DNA of 64,000 nt from Hyphomicrobiales bacterium (GCA_900468805.1 UEIF01000056.1:50883-114882), one strand, 5' to 3'. Positions 26,362 to 35,837 are shown, numbered from the stretch's first letter. Made by a program: numbers and translations. The notes: a model not told the origin generated them from the letters alone.

Positions 26362-28167
26362 ATGAGAATAAGCACCATCACCAACTGGGCCTACGGCATA
26401 ACCGTGATCCTTACGGCGCTTTCGGCTGTGGCCTTTATCATGTCGTCACGCAGTGCCGAAGACGAAAGGCGTGCGGTTGAGGAGCATCTCGCGCTCGACA
26501 CACTTGCCGAACAGCTTCAGATGGGTGCAGAATTCTCAAGCGATGAAGCACGGCTCTATGTCATGCGGGGCGAACAGCGCCACCTTATTGCATTCAAGGC
26601 GGACGAGGAAACAGAGCGGCAGCGCGAAACAGCCGCCGAGCAGATCGCGGCGAGGGATATATCTGCCGTAGAGCGGAATATTATCGAGGACATAGACAAA
26701 CAGGCCGAGGCGCTTGACGCTGTGGAAGCCGCCGCTGTCGATGCCTATCAGAAAGGAGATCGGCAGGCAGCACAGCAGGCGCTTTTTGGACCGGAGCACG
26801 AGCGGTTGCAGACGGCTCTGGTGGAATCGGCTGGGCGTTTGCGCGATATCACGGCGACACGCACCGGCGCGGCACTCGACGATGCGCGCCGGCGCAGTGA
26901 CCAATGGAGCCTTGTCGCAAAGATCATGCTGGGCATCACCGGCCTGCTCTTCCTCGCCGTACTCTACTTTATCCTGCGGCGTCGCGTGGCCATGCCCCTC
27001 GTGCGCATGACGGGCATCGTCACCCGGTTGGCCAAGCAGGACTATGCCGTCGAGGTTCCTGACGATCGCCGCCACGACGAAATCGGCGAGATGAACGAGG
27101 CCATCCAGATTTTTCGCGAGAACGGCCTTGAACGCGAGCGTCTGGATGCCGAGCGGCGGGCGGACCAGCACACCAAGGATCTCATCCTGCAGATGATGCA
27201 TCGCCTTCAGGCCTGTGAGAATCAGCATGAACTGGCCGATGTCGTCGCGCGCTTTGCGCCGCAGATCTTTCCGGGCATTGCCGGAAGTCTTTATACCCTG
27301 AACGAGGACAAGTCCTCTCTCGCGCAGGCCGGCACGTGGCTGGAGCCTGTCAACGCGCAGGCGGCTTTCTCGGCCAATGCCTGCTGGGGTCTGCGGCGCG
27401 GCCGCCCCCATATGAGCGGCATCGGCGATGGCGATGTGACCTGCCTTCATGTTGAAGGCAGCGGTGTTACGACCTCCTGTTTCCCGCTGACCGCGCAGGG
27501 CGATATGATTGGCCTTCTCTATCTCGAGGAACGCGACGGGCGGGTACCGGTGCTGGAAAATGCCCGCCTCTATCTTGAGTTGATTGCCGAGAATGTCGGA
27601 CTGGCGGTCGCCAACCTGCAGCTTCGCGAGAAGCTGACCGATCTTGCGGTGCGCGATCCGTTGACGGGGCTTTTCAACCGCCGCTTCCTCGATGACACGT
27701 TGCATCGGCGCGGCCGTGACGATGCCGATGCGCCGTTGGTATGCCTGATGATCGACATCGATCATTTCAAGGGCTTCAACGACAAGTTCGGCCACGATGC
27801 CGGTGACTTGGTCATGCAATATGTCGGGCAAATCCTGCGAAATGCCGCTGCCGGATACGGCTACGCATTTCGTTTCGGCGGTGAGGAATTCACAATACTA
27901 CTGCCTGACCACAGCGAAGAGGGCGGCTTCCAATTCGCCGAAATGCTGCGTGCGCAGATCAGTTCAGCGGCACTCTCCCACTCAGGTCAGATTCTCGGCG
28001 CCGTGTCGGTGTCGATCGGTGTGGCTGTGTCACCCGGGGAAGGTGCAGTCGATACGCTGGTGAGCCGAGCAGATGCGGCCCTTCTGGATGCCAAGGCCAA
28101 GGGCCGCAACCGAACGGTCCTGGCAAGCAGCCTGAGCCGGAAAGCGCAGGAAACCCTACGCCCCTGA
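26362..28167 (+). CDS. Membrane diguanylate cyclase (HAMP-GAF-GGDEF)
   Basis: A 601-residue protein. Helix about 9-30, periplasmic helical sensor about 31-185, second helix about 190-212, HAMP about 215-265, GAF about 285-430, GGDEF about 440-595. The active-site motif is GGEEF at 506-510, so it should synthesise c-di-GMP from GTP. The usual RxxD inhibitory site five residues upstream is absent (GYGYAFRFGGEEF), so product inhibition through that site is unlikely. I place the start at ATG 26362, where the first helix begins; an in-frame extension to 26212 has no homology. Confidence 0.92.
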   Translation: MRISTITNWAYGITVILTALSAVAFIMSSRSAEDERRAVEEHLALDTLAEQLQMGAEFSSDEARLYVMRGEQRHLIAFKADEETERQRETAAEQIAARDISAVERNIIEDIDKQAEALDAVEAAAVDAYQKGDRQAAQQALFGPEHERLQTALVESAGRLRDITATRTGAALDDARRRSDQWSLVAKIMLGITGLLFLAVLYFILRRRVAMPLVRMTGIVTRLAKQDYAVEVPDDRRHDEIGEMNEAIQIFRENGLERERLDAERRADQHTKDLILQMMHRLQACENQHELADVVARFAPQIFPGIAGSLYTLNEDKSSLAQAGTWLEPVNAQAAFSANACWGLRRGRPHMSGIGDGDVTCLHVEGSGVTTSCFPLTAQGDMIGLLYLEERDGRVPVLENARLYLELIAENVGLAVANLQLREKLTDLAVRDPLTGLFNRRFLDDTLHRRGRDDADAPLVCLMIDIDHFKGFNDKFGHDAGDLVMQYVGQILRNAAAGYGYAFRFGGEEFTILLPDHSEEGGFQFAEMLRAQISSAALSHSGQILGAVSVSIGVAVSPGEGAVDTLVSRADAALLDAKAKGRNRTVLASSLSRKAQETLRP

Positions 28168-28192
28168 TGCCTGCAAACAGGTAATCAGCCGA

Positions 28193-28393
28193 TTAATTGC
28201 CGACTGCGCCGTGTGGCGCAAGTCCGCCGATTTCGCGGCTTGCGCCGTAATCGCGCTCATGGGCCGAACGGAAGCGGTTTTCCTGGCGGCCGCTCAGATC
28301 ACGGTAGTAGCGCTCAGTGATGCCGTCGGCATAGGTGCCGGTATCGACATCAAAGCTGTCAGCCGATGGCTTGATCGAGAAAAATTTGAACAT
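28193..28393 (-). CDS. Small conserved-looking hypothetical protein
   Basis: A 66-residue protein starting MFKFFSIK, then a polar, Asp/Arg-rich body (GITERYYRDLSGRQENRF). Start: ATG at 28393, 9 bases after GGAGGG. No domain recognised. It is convergent with the diguanylate cyclase gene, 25 bases away, and forms its own unit beyond the terminator at 28492. Confidence 0.6.
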   Translation of the reverse strand: MFKFFSIKPSADSFDVDTGTYADGITERYYRDLSGRQENRFRSAHERDYGASREIGGLAPHGAVGN

Positions 28394-28491
28394 CGTCAGG
28401 GTCCCTCCACAGCGAGCTATCAACACGCAGGTATGTCGTTCTGTTCCTTCCTTAAGGCTAATATAGTTAAAAAATTAACCATGTTTGAACA

Positions 28492-28520
28492 AGCGGCATT
28501 TGCATGGGGCAAATGCCGCT
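28492..28520 (-). terminator. Terminator of the betaine ABC operon
   Basis: AGCGGCATTTGC (28492-28503) and GCAAATGCCGCT (28509-28520), a perfect 12-bp stem with a 5-base loop, 16 bases past the ATPase stop on the minus strand and followed by TTGTTC. Confidence 0.75.
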
Positions 28521-28536
28521 CGATTGCGGAAAATTG

Positions 28537-29556
28537 TCAGATCTGATGAAGAAGCAACGCCAGCAACTGTTGCAGCGAAACGCAGCCTAGCTGCTGGCCA
28601 CTTGGTGACATGACAACGGCAGAGGAGACGTCGGCGCGCGACATTTCTCGCAACGCTCCCTCGATATCCATGTCCTCAGAAAGCTGAAGCCGGCTTTCGG
28701 CAGGGGCCTGTTTGGCGACCGCACCGATCTTGATGACCCGGCCGCGATTGACCTCCTTGACGAAGGCGGCAATGTAATCGTTGGCGGGATTGAGAACGAT
28801 TTCAGCCGCCGAACCCTGCTGGATGACCTCGCCGTCCCGCAGGATGACGATTTTCTCCCCGAGCCGCAGTGCTTCGTCGAGATCGTGGGTGATAAAGACG
28901 ACCGTCTTCTTCAGATCCTTCTGCAAGTCGAGGAGGACGGTCTGCATGTCGACGCGGATCAGCGGATCGAGTGCTGAATAGGCTTCGTCCATCAGCAGGA
29001 TTTCAGCATCGTTGGTCAACGCCCGTGCAAGCCCGACACGCTGCTGCATGCCGCCCGAGAGCTGGTTCGGATAATGTTCGGCGAAGCCTTCCAGGCCGAC
29101 GCGCTTGATCCAGGCATTCGCCCGTTCCTCGCGCTCTGCCTTCGCAACGCCCTGGATCTCCAGCCCATAAACGGTGTTCTGCAGCACGTTGCGGTGCGGC
29201 AGGAGCCCAAAACGCTGGAACACCATGGCGGTCTTCCGGCGTCGGAATTCGCGAAGCTGCAGCGCATCCATGCGACAGACATCCGCGCTGCCATAGAGGA
29301 CTTCCCCCGATGTGGGATCGATCAGCCGGTTGATATGGCGGATCAGCGTAGACTTGCCGGAACCGGAAAGGCCCATGATCACGGTGATCCTGCCGCCCGG
29401 TATAGTGATGTTGATGTCCTTTAACCCCAGCACATGACCATGCTCCTTATTGAGCTCGGTCTTCGACATGCCTTTGCTGACGGCTTCCACATAGTCGCGG
29501 CCGCGCGGGCCGAAGATCTTGAAGAGGTTCCGGATCTCGATCGAATTGCTATCCAT
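28537..29556 (-). CDS. Glycine betaine/proline-type ABC transporter ATPase
   Basis: A 339-residue ProV/OpuAA/HutV-type ATPase. N-terminal region ending GLKDINITIPGG, Walker A MGLSGSGKST (about 61-70), signature LSGGMQQRVG, Walker B ILLMDEAYSALDP, H-loop ITHD, and a C-terminal regulatory part (about 270-339) with CBS-like features. It energises the permease encoded just upstream. The start at 29556 overlaps the permease stop by 8 bases, so the two are translationally coupled. Confidence 0.93.
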   Translation of the reverse strand: MDSNSIEIRNLFKIFGPRGRDYVEAVSKGMSKTELNKEHGHVLGLKDINITIPGGRITVIMGLSGSGKSTLIRHINRLIDPTSGEVLYGSADVCRMDALQLREFRRRKTAMVFQRFGLLPHRNVLQNTVYGLEIQGVAKAEREERANAWIKRVGLEGFAEHYPNQLSGGMQQRVGLARALTNDAEILLMDEAYSALDPLIRVDMQTVLLDLQKDLKKTVVFITHDLDEALRLGEKIVILRDGEVIQQGSAAEIVLNPANDYIAAFVKEVNRGRVIKIGAVAKQAPAESRLQLSEDMDIEGALREMSRADVSSAVVMSPSGQQLGCVSLQQLLALLLHQI

Positions 29557-30436
29557 GCACGATCTCCCGGTGCTTCTGGAGCCGCAGACCGTAGGCCTGG
29601 CTGATGCGGTCGAAGATGATGGCAATGCCGACGATTGCCAGACCGTTGAAGACGCCGAGGGTGAAGTACTGGTTGGCAATGGCTTTAAGAACCGGCTGGC
29701 CGAGGCCCTGAACACCGATCATGGAGGCAATGACCACCATGGCGAGCGCCATCATGATCGTCTGATTGATGCCGGCCATGATGGTCGGCAGCGCCAGCGG
29801 CAGCTGGACGTTGCGAAGCTTCTGCCAGCTGGATGAGCCGAAAGCGTCTGCCGCCTCCAGTACATACTCGTCGACCATGCGGATGCCGAGATTGGTCAGG
29901 CGGATCATCGGGGGAAGGGCGTAGATCACGACGGCGATGACGCCGGGCACGCGACCGATGCCGAGAAGCATGACGACTGGGATAAGATAGACGAAACTCG
30001 GCATCGTCTGCATGACATCGAGGATCGGATTGACGACCCTTTGCACGGCATTGGAGCGCGACATCAGGATGCCGAGCGGCAGGCCGATGGCGATGGACAG
30101 CACAGTGCAGACGAGGATCATCGACACCGTCTTCATCGTGTCCTGCCACATGTCGAAATAGCCGATGATCAGAAGCGTCAGAACGCAGCCGATAACGATC
30201 TTCCAGCTGCGGCTGGCAAACCAGGCGATGGCGGCCAAAGCCAGCAGGATGATTGGCCAGGGCGTGCCGGTCAGCAGCCGTTCAGCCCAGATGAGAAAAC
30301 TTTGCAACGGGCTGAAGGCTGCTTCGATACTGTCGCCATAGGCGCGGGTGAAGGCGCGAAATCCTTCGTCCACGCTCTTCTTCAGCTCGCGCAGCATGTC
30401 GTCGTTCATTGTCGGAAATTTCCAGAGCCAATCCAT
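29549..30436 (-). CDS. Glycine betaine/proline-type ABC transporter permease
   Basis: A 295-residue ProW-type permease. A long cytoplasmic N-terminus (about 1-60) is followed by about six to seven helices, with the EAA-type loop EAADAFGSSSWQKLRNVQLPLALP. The start at ATG 30436 follows GGGGAA; the longer frame to 30532 has no ribosome site. It is in an operon with the binding protein (106 bases upstream) and the ATPase (8-base overlap). Confidence 0.92.
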   Translation of the reverse strand: MDWLWKFPTMNDDMLRELKKSVDEGFRAFTRAYGDSIEAAFSPLQSFLIWAERLLTGTPWPIILLALAAIAWFASRSWKIVIGCVLTLLIIGYFDMWQDTMKTVSMILVCTVLSIAIGLPLGILMSRSNAVQRVVNPILDVMQTMPSFVYLIPVVMLLGIGRVPGVIAVVIYALPPMIRLTNLGIRMVDEYVLEAADAFGSSSWQKLRNVQLPLALPTIMAGINQTIMMALAMVVIASMIGVQGLGQPVLKAIANQYFTLGVFNGLAIVGIAIIFDRISQAYGLRLQKHREIVHG

Positions 30437-30542
30437 AACGGTTCCCCAAAATAGATAGTGGCGGCGGCCGATTGTTGTTTTGGCCGTCGCGCCGAAGGAT
30501 TGTCTGGGCAGCGGCAAGGCTGCCCATGTCATGTCTGAATGA

Positions 30543-31541
30543 TTAGAGCGAAGCCTTGATCTTTTCGGCGGCTTCCGGCGAGACCCAATCCTTCCAGAGG
30601 GGTTCGTTGTTCTTCAGGAAGTATTTCGCGCCGTCTTCACCGGTTGCCTGGTTGTCGGTCATCCAGGCGATCAGCTTGTTGACGGTGTCATTGGTCCAGG
30701 CACGCTTCTTCAGGTAATCGATGGCCGGGCTGCCGCGATCGGCAAAGCTCTTGCTGATCAGCGTCTTCACGTCATCGGCCGGCCAGGCATTCGGCTTGGG
30801 ATCGGCGCAATCTGCAACCGAGGTACAACGCTTCCATTCGGCGGCATCGTATTCGGTGCCGTAGCCGAGCTTGACCATCTCGTATTTGCCGAGCAGGGAG
30901 GTCGGTGCCCAATAATAACCGACCCAGGGCTGCTTGCCCTCATAGGCCTTGGCGATCGAGCCATCGAGGCCTGCGGCCGAACCGGTGTCGACAAGCGTGA
31001 AGCCGGCTTTTTCAGCGTCATAGGCCTTAAAGAGCTGAGATGTGACGACAGTGCCGCCCCAGCCCTGCGGGCCGTTGAAGACAGCGCCCTTGCTCTTGTC
31101 TTCCGGTGCCGGGAAGAGTTCGGGATGCTTGAGAAGGTCGGGGATGGTCTTAACGTCGGGATGGGCGTCGGCGATGTATTTGGGGATCCACCAGCCCTGG
31201 ATTGCACCATCGGAGAGGATCTTGGCGCCTTCGACGACCTTGCCGCCTTCAAGGCCACGCTTGACCAGTTCCGGCTGAAGGCTGACCCAGGCTTCCGGGG
31301 CGATATCCGGTTCGCCTTTTTCTGCCATGGAGGTCAGGGTGGGGACGGTATCGCCGGTGACGATTTCGGCCGTGCAGCCATACCCTTCCTCGAGAATGAT
31401 CTTGTCGAGGCTTGCGGCCACTTCCGCGGACTGCCAGTTCATGCTCGCAATCGTGACATTACCGCAATCGGCTGCAAAAACGCTGCCGCTTGCGAGCATC
31501 GTGCCGGCGGCAAAGATGGTGGATGCCAAAAGTACTTTCAT
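30543..31541 (-). CDS. Glycine betaine/proline-type ABC transporter binding protein
   Basis: A 332-residue periplasmic protein with a signal peptide (cleavage after VFA, about residue 23). It is of the OpuAC/ProX type: WQSAEVAASLDKIILEEGYG, GWWIPKYIADAHPD and the aromatic-rich PWVGYYWAPTSLLGKY, consistent with a Trp/Tyr cage for quaternary amines. The ligand may be glycine betaine, proline betaine or histidine (HutX-like); sequence alone does not decide. It is first gene of the minus-strand operon. Confidence 0.92.
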   Translation of the reverse strand: MKVLLASTIFAAGTMLASGSVFAADCGNVTIASMNWQSAEVAASLDKIILEEGYGCTAEIVTGDTVPTLTSMAEKGEPDIAPEAWVSLQPELVKRGLEGGKVVEGAKILSDGAIQGWWIPKYIADAHPDVKTIPDLLKHPELFPAPEDKSKGAVFNGPQGWGGTVVTSQLFKAYDAEKAGFTLVDTGSAAGLDGSIAKAYEGKQPWVGYYWAPTSLLGKYEMVKLGYGTEYDAAEWKRCTSVADCADPKPNAWPADDVKTLISKSFADRGSPAIDYLKKRAWTNDTVNKLIAWMTDNQATGEDGAKYFLKNNEPLWKDWVSPEAAEKIKASL

Positions 31542-31650
31542 TTTCTTGTTCCCTCTGGTCCGCGGTGCATCCTTAACCCGGGCGCCGGCGGCACCGCGTG
31601 CGCCGACCCCTGCATTGAGCCTGCTTTAGGACCGCAACGGCCATTCTGGT

Positions 31651-31669
31651 TGCGCCAGAAAATGGCGCA
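31651..31669. promoter_or_regulatory. Dyad TGCGCCA-N5-TGGCGCA
   Basis: A perfect 7-base inverted repeat around GAAAA, about 110 bases upstream of the betaine binding-protein gene. Candidate operator; the regulator is unknown. Confidence 0.35.
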
Positions 31670-31929
31670 TTAGAACCTTCTTTCAATACTGTCTTAAACA
31701 CGGCGTCGCTGATGGAATGATGGCGTGGTGTAGTCGCGCCTTGGTTGCGCTTTTCATTCGAAGGGCCATCGGCTGAGAACGCGGACCACTATTCACTTGT
31801 TGCAGATGGTTCGCGAGAATCGCTGGAACAGATCGCGTCACACCCTCTTCCTTTTTGGCTTGGCGTATTCCCACCTCGGTCTCGTTTTCCACAATCGCAA
31901 AAACGGCTTATCGACGCGCTTGCCAGAAG

Positions 31930-31947
31930 TTGGATACTAATATATTA
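31930..31947. promoter_or_regulatory. Candidate GntR operator
   Basis: TTGGATACTAA at 31930-31940 resembles the TTGG-TATA-CCAA type used by uronate-responsive FadR-subfamily GntR regulators. It overlaps the palindrome TAATATATTA (31938-31947). It lies about 85 bases before gntR. Weak but well placed. Confidence 0.3.
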
Positions 31948-32028
31948 CTTTCTTCATCAGGCCGAGTGGAGGCGGTTCCCGATGATTTCAAACGCGCGAT
32001 TGCTGATCTGCTTCTTGGAAGGAATGCG

Positions 32029-32817
32029 ATGAATTCGCCCTCCGCAACCGTGCGCAAGAAGCGCTCCCTGCAGGGGGTCACGGTGCTTTCGCATCAGCGG
32101 GCGGCTGCCCCGCGGGCGGCGACCCTGGTCTATAATGCGCTTCTCGACGATATCGTCTCGCTGCGTCGCAAGCCGATGGAACTCCTGAACGAGAAGGAGT
32201 TGGGGGCGCAGTTCGGTGTCAGCCGCACGCCGATTCGTGAGGCGATCATCCGGCTTTCCGATGACGGCCTGGTCGACGTCTTTCCGCAATCCGGCACTTT
32301 CGTTTCCCGCATTCCGCGCCGCGCGCTTTATGAGGCAATCCTCGTGCGCAAGGCGCTGGAGGACACAACGGTTTCGATCGCCGTCGAGAAGATGACGCCG
32401 GCCGGCCTCAGGGCACTGGAGCGTAATCTTGCTGATCTGGATGCCTGCCACCGTGAAGGCGATGTGGCGAGCTTCCACGTCATCGATAATGATTTCCACC
32501 AGCTCATCAGCAACATCGCCGGGTTTCCAGGCATCTGGGCAATCATCCAGCAGGTCAAGGTTCACAGTGACCGTTATCGCCTCCTGACGCTGCCTCAGCA
32601 GGGCCGCCTGACGCGCGTCATCGAGGAACATGCCGCGGTCATCGATTGCATGCGCAACGGCGACGAGAAAGGGGCCAAGGCCGCCATGGGGTTCCATCTC
32701 GGCAAGCTGCTGCACGAAGTCGAAAAGGCCGAGATGCTCGACCCAGCCTATTTCATTGAGGATGCCCCGCAGATGGTGGCATCCGGAGGAGAGAAGGATC
32801 ATTCCAATGCAGATTGA
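32029..32817 (+). CDS. GntR-family regulator (FadR subfamily)
   Basis: A 262-residue regulator. Winged helix about 40-105 (LVYNALLDDIVSLRRKPMELLNEKELGAQFGVSRTPIREAI, in part), helical FCD effector domain about 115-245 with metal-type His residues (HVIDNDFHQLI, then EEHAAVID). Start: ATG at 32029 after GGAAGGA. Its stop overlaps kduI by 11 bases, so it is the first gene of the kdu-ABC operon and probably its uronate-type-responsive repressor. Confidence 0.92.
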   Translation: MNSPSATVRKKRSLQGVTVLSHQRAAAPRAATLVYNALLDDIVSLRRKPMELLNEKELGAQFGVSRTPIREAIIRLSDDGLVDVFPQSGTFVSRIPRRALYEAILVRKALEDTTVSIAVEKMTPAGLRALERNLADLDACHREGDVASFHVIDNDFHQLISNIAGFPGIWAIIQQVKVHSDRYRLLTLPQQGRLTRVIEEHAAVIDCMRNGDEKGAKAAMGFHLGKLLHEVEKAEMLDPAYFIEDAPQMVASGGEKDHSNAD

Positions 32818-33643
32818 CGTACGACACGCCTCCCATCCCGAAGCAGTCAGAGGCTTCGATACGGAAACGCTGCGGCGGCACTTCCTGGTCGAAACGGTGT
32901 TTGCACCTGACGAGATCAGGCTTACCTATTCCCACTATGACCGCATGGTCATCGGCGGTGCCGCGCCACTCGGCACGGGCCTCGCACTCACGGCGCCAAA
33001 GGCGATCGGCCAGGACACGTTTCTGGCGGAGCGCGAACTCGGCGTGCTGAATGTCGGCAATTCCGGCCGCGTGACCGTCGATGGCACGGCTTACACTCTG
33101 GCGAAGTATGATTGCCTCTATATCGGCAGGGGCGTTGTCGATGTCCGCTTTGAAAGTGCGGATGCCGGCAGTCCGGCGAAATTCTACCTGGTTTCGACGC
33201 CGGCCCATGCCAGCCACCCGACCGTGCTTCTGACGCGCGACAAGGCGCGGCATCTGACGCCGGGCGAGGCGGCGACCGCCAACAAACGTTCCATCTACCA
33301 GTATATTCATCCCGAGGTTTGCCAGTCCTGCCAGCTGACAATGGGCTTCACCAGCCTGGAGACCGGCAGCATCTGGAACACCATGCCGAGCCACACGCAT
33401 GACCGGCGCATGGAAGCCTATCTCTATTTCGATCTCGATGCCGACCAGCGCGTCTTCCATTTCATGGGCGAGCCGCGTGAGACGCGCCACATGCTCGTCG
33501 CCAACGAACAGGCGATCATCTCGCCGCCATGGTCGATCCATTCGGGCGCCGGCACCAAGAACTACAGCTTCATCTGGGCGATGGCCGGCGACAATAAGAG
33601 CTTCACCGATATGGACCATATCGCCATCGGCGATCTGAGGTGA
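32807..33643 (+). CDS. kduI: 5-keto-4-deoxyuronate isomerase KduI
   Basis: A 278-residue cupin enzyme that converts 5-keto-4-deoxyuronate (from unsaturated galacturonate) to 3-deoxy-D-glycero-2,5-hexodiulosonate. The zinc ligands are all present: His196 and His198 (HTHDRR), Glu203, His245 (PPWSIHSG), the same numbers as in the E. coli enzyme. Start: ATG at 32807 with GGAGGAG upstream. It overlaps gntR (11 bases) and kduD (1 base), so it is tightly coupled. Confidence 0.96.
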   Translation: MQIDVRHASHPEAVRGFDTETLRRHFLVETVFAPDEIRLTYSHYDRMVIGGAAPLGTGLALTAPKAIGQDTFLAERELGVLNVGNSGRVTVDGTAYTLAKYDCLYIGRGVVDVRFESADAGSPAKFYLVSTPAHASHPTVLLTRDKARHLTPGEAATANKRSIYQYIHPEVCQSCQLTMGFTSLETGSIWNTMPSHTHDRRMEAYLYFDLDADQRVFHFMGEPRETRHMLVANEQAIISPPWSIHSGAGTKNYSFIWAMAGDNKSFTDMDHIAIGDLR

Positions 33644-34404
33644 TGGCGATGCAGGCTCTCTTCGACCTCTCGGGAAAAACCGCCGTCGTCACCGGTGCCA
33701 ATACCGGCATCGGCCAGGGGATCGCCGCTGCATTGGCGCAAGCCGGTGCGTCGATCGTCGCCGTCGGCCGCTCGCCGATGGATGAGACGGAAGCGATGGT
33801 GACGAAGGCGGGTGCGAAATTCCACGTCATCAAGGCCGATCTCGGCACGATCGAGCCGGCCAAGCCGATCGTCGCAGAGGCGTTGGAGCGCTTTGGTAGG
33901 CTCGACATCCTCGTCAACAACGCCGGCATCATCCGCCGCGCCGATGCGATCGATTTCACCGAGGAAGACTGGGATGCGGTGATGAACGTCAACCTGAAGA
34001 CAGCCTTCTTCCTGTCTCAGGCGGCTGCCCGCCATATGCTCGAACAGGGCCGCGGCAAGATCATCAACATCGCCTCGCTGCTCTCCTTCCAGGGCGGCAT
34101 CCGCATTCCGTCCTACACAGCCTCGAAGAGTGGTCTTGCGGGACTGACGCGGCTACTTGCCTGTGAATGGGCCGGCAAGGGCGTGAACGTCAATGCCATC
34201 GCGCCCGGCTATTTCGTCACCAACAACACGACGGCACTGCGCGAAGATGCAGATCGCAATGCGAGCATCCTTGCCCGCATTCCGGCCGGCCGCTGGGGTG
34301 AGCCAGGCGATATCGGCGGTGCCGCGGTGTTCCTGGCATCAGCAGCATCCGACTACGTGCACGGCACCGTGCTGCCGGTCGACGGAGGCTGGCTGGCGCG
34401 CTGA
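33643..34404 (+). CDS. kduD: 2-deoxy-D-gluconate 3-dehydrogenase-type SDR KduD
   Basis: A 253-residue classical SDR: TGANTGIG (about 16-23), NNAG (about 92-95), Ser in NIASLLSF, Tyr-x-x-x-Lys in YTASKSG, NAIAPGYF, DGGW C-terminus. KduD reduces the KduI product to 2-keto-3-deoxygluconate, feeding the KDG kinase/aldolase route. The start ATG overlaps the kduI stop (TGATG); an ATG two codons on is possible. It is between kduI and an ABC importer operon. Confidence 0.93.
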   Translation: MAMQALFDLSGKTAVVTGANTGIGQGIAAALAQAGASIVAVGRSPMDETEAMVTKAGAKFHVIKADLGTIEPAKPIVAEALERFGRLDILVNNAGIIRRADAIDFTEEDWDAVMNVNLKTAFFLSQAAARHMLEQGRGKIINIASLLSFQGGIRIPSYTASKSGLAGLTRLLACEWAGKGVNVNAIAPGYFVTNNTTALREDADRNASILARIPAGRWGEPGDIGGAAVFLASAASDYVHGTVLPVDGGWLAR

Positions 34405-34491
34405 CGCGACGGCCATGAGGACAAATGACGCTTTCCCACGGGAAAGCGGGGTCGCGTCAAAGGAGTTGACACGGCCGGAATGGAGGAGGAC

Positions 34492-35175
34492 ATGCAGTAC
34501 CAGTTCGATTTTGCGGCCCTTTTGCCCTATTGGGGCGATTTCCTGTCGGGCGCGCTCGTCACGATCGAGATCACCGTCTTTTCGGTCATCATCGGTCTTG
34601 TCATCGGCGTTGCTTGCGCCATTGCCCGCCGCTCGAACATCGGCCCGCTCCGCACCCTCGTCAGCGTCTATGTCGAGACTGTGCGCAACACGCCTTTCAT
34701 CGTGCAGATCTTCTTCATTTTCTTCGGGCTTTCCTCGATCGGCTTCCGCCTGCCGATCATCGCAGCTGCCGTTTTCGCCATGGTCATCAATGTCGGCGCC
34801 TATACGGCTGAGATCGTGCGTGCAGGCATGGATTCCATTCATCCGAGCCAGATCGAGGCAGCCGAAGCGCTTGGCCTGTCGAAGCTGCAGATCTACCGCG
34901 ACATCATTCTCCTGCCTGCCATCGAACGCGTCTATCCGGCACTTTCCAGTCAGTTCATCCTGATGATGCTGTCGACCTCGATCGCCTCGCAGATATCAGC
35001 AGAAGAGCTGACGGGTGTCGCCAACAACATCCAGTCGAACACGTTCCGCTCGCTGGAAACGTATATGGTCGTCGCTGTCCTCTATATCGCCATCACCTAT
35101 CTGATGCGGGCCGGCTTTTACGGCATCGGTCTCATCGCTTTCCCGCGCCGCCGCCGGCTCGGCACGTCGCTTTAG
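34492..35175 (+). CDS. Polar-amino-acid-type ABC permease 1
   Basis: A 227-residue permease of the His/Glu/Gln/Arg (HEAT) type, about five helices. N-terminal motif YWGDFLSGALVTIEITV, EAA loop EAAEALGLSKLQIYRDIILLPAIE. Start: ATG at 34492, after GGAGGAGG. It pairs with the next permease to make a heterodimeric channel. Confidence 0.93.
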   Translation: MQYQFDFAALLPYWGDFLSGALVTIEITVFSVIIGLVIGVACAIARRSNIGPLRTLVSVYVETVRNTPFIVQIFFIFFGLSSIGFRLPIIAAAVFAMVINVGAYTAEIVRAGMDSIHPSQIEAAEALGLSKLQIYRDIILLPAIERVYPALSSQFILMMLSTSIASQISAEELTGVANNIQSNTFRSLETYMVVAVLYIAITYLMRAGFYGIGLIAFPRRRRLGTSL

Positions 35176-35183
35176 AGGTCGCC

Positions 35184-35837
35184 ATGCTCGGTGGGTTTTC
35201 CTTCAATCATCTGATCTATCTGCTTGACGGTCTTGTCTGGACCGTCGTGCTATCCGCTCTCGCCTTCCTGCTTGGCGGCATTGCGGGCTTTTTCGTCATG
35301 CTATGCCGCATCTCGCGCTTCCTGTGGCTGCGCCGCGCCGCACTCATCTACATCCAGGTCGTCCAGGGCACGCCGCTCCTGATCCAGATGTTCATCCTCT
35401 ATTTCGGCCTCGGGGTGATCAACATCTCCGTACCGCCGCTGGTGGCGGCAGGTCTCGGCATGATGATCTATTCGAGCTCCTATCTCGGTGAGATCTGGCG
35501 CGGTTCGGTCGAATCCATCTCGCGCACCCAGTTCGAGGCCGCCGAGTGCCTCGGCCTGACGCGCTGGCAGGCGTTGAGGGACGTGATCTTGCCGCAGGCG
35601 CTGAAGATCGCCACGCCGCCGACGGTCGGCTTCCTCGTCCAGCTCATCAAGAACACCTCGCTCGCCTCGGTCGTCGGTTTCCTGGAACTGACCCGTGCGG
35701 CGCAGGTCATCAACAACTCCCTGTTCCAGCCCTTCCTGGTCTTCGGCATCGCAGCGCTTTTGTATTTCTGCGTCTGCTATCCGCTGTCGGTCTGGAGCCG
35801 CTCTCTTGAGAGGAAACTCAATGTCGGTCGCCGTTAA
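35184..35837 (+). CDS. Polar-amino-acid-type ABC permease 2
   Basis: A 217-residue HEAT-type permease with about five helices: LLDGLVWTVVLSALAFLLG at the start, QGTPLLIQMFILYFGLG, EAA loop EAAECLGLTRWQALRDVILPQALK. It follows permease 1 by 8 bases and overlaps the ATPase gene by 17. Confidence 0.93.
   Translation: MLGGFSFNHLIYLLDGLVWTVVLSALAFLLGGIAGFFVMLCRISRFLWLRRAALIYIQVVQGTPLLIQMFILYFGLGVINISVPPLVAAGLGMMIYSSSYLGEIWRGSVESISRTQFEAAECLGLTRWQALRDVILPQALKIATPPTVGFLVQLIKNTSLASVVGFLELTRAAQVINNSLFQPFLVFGIAALLYFCVCYPLSVWSRSLERKLNVGRR

Larger units (their letters stand above)
31542..32028. other. Divergent promoter region
   Basis: 487 bases between the betaine importer (minus) and gntR (plus). No gene supported. 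It holds a 19-base dyad at 31651-31669 and AT-rich candidate operator sequence at 31930-31947. Confidence 0.4.
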
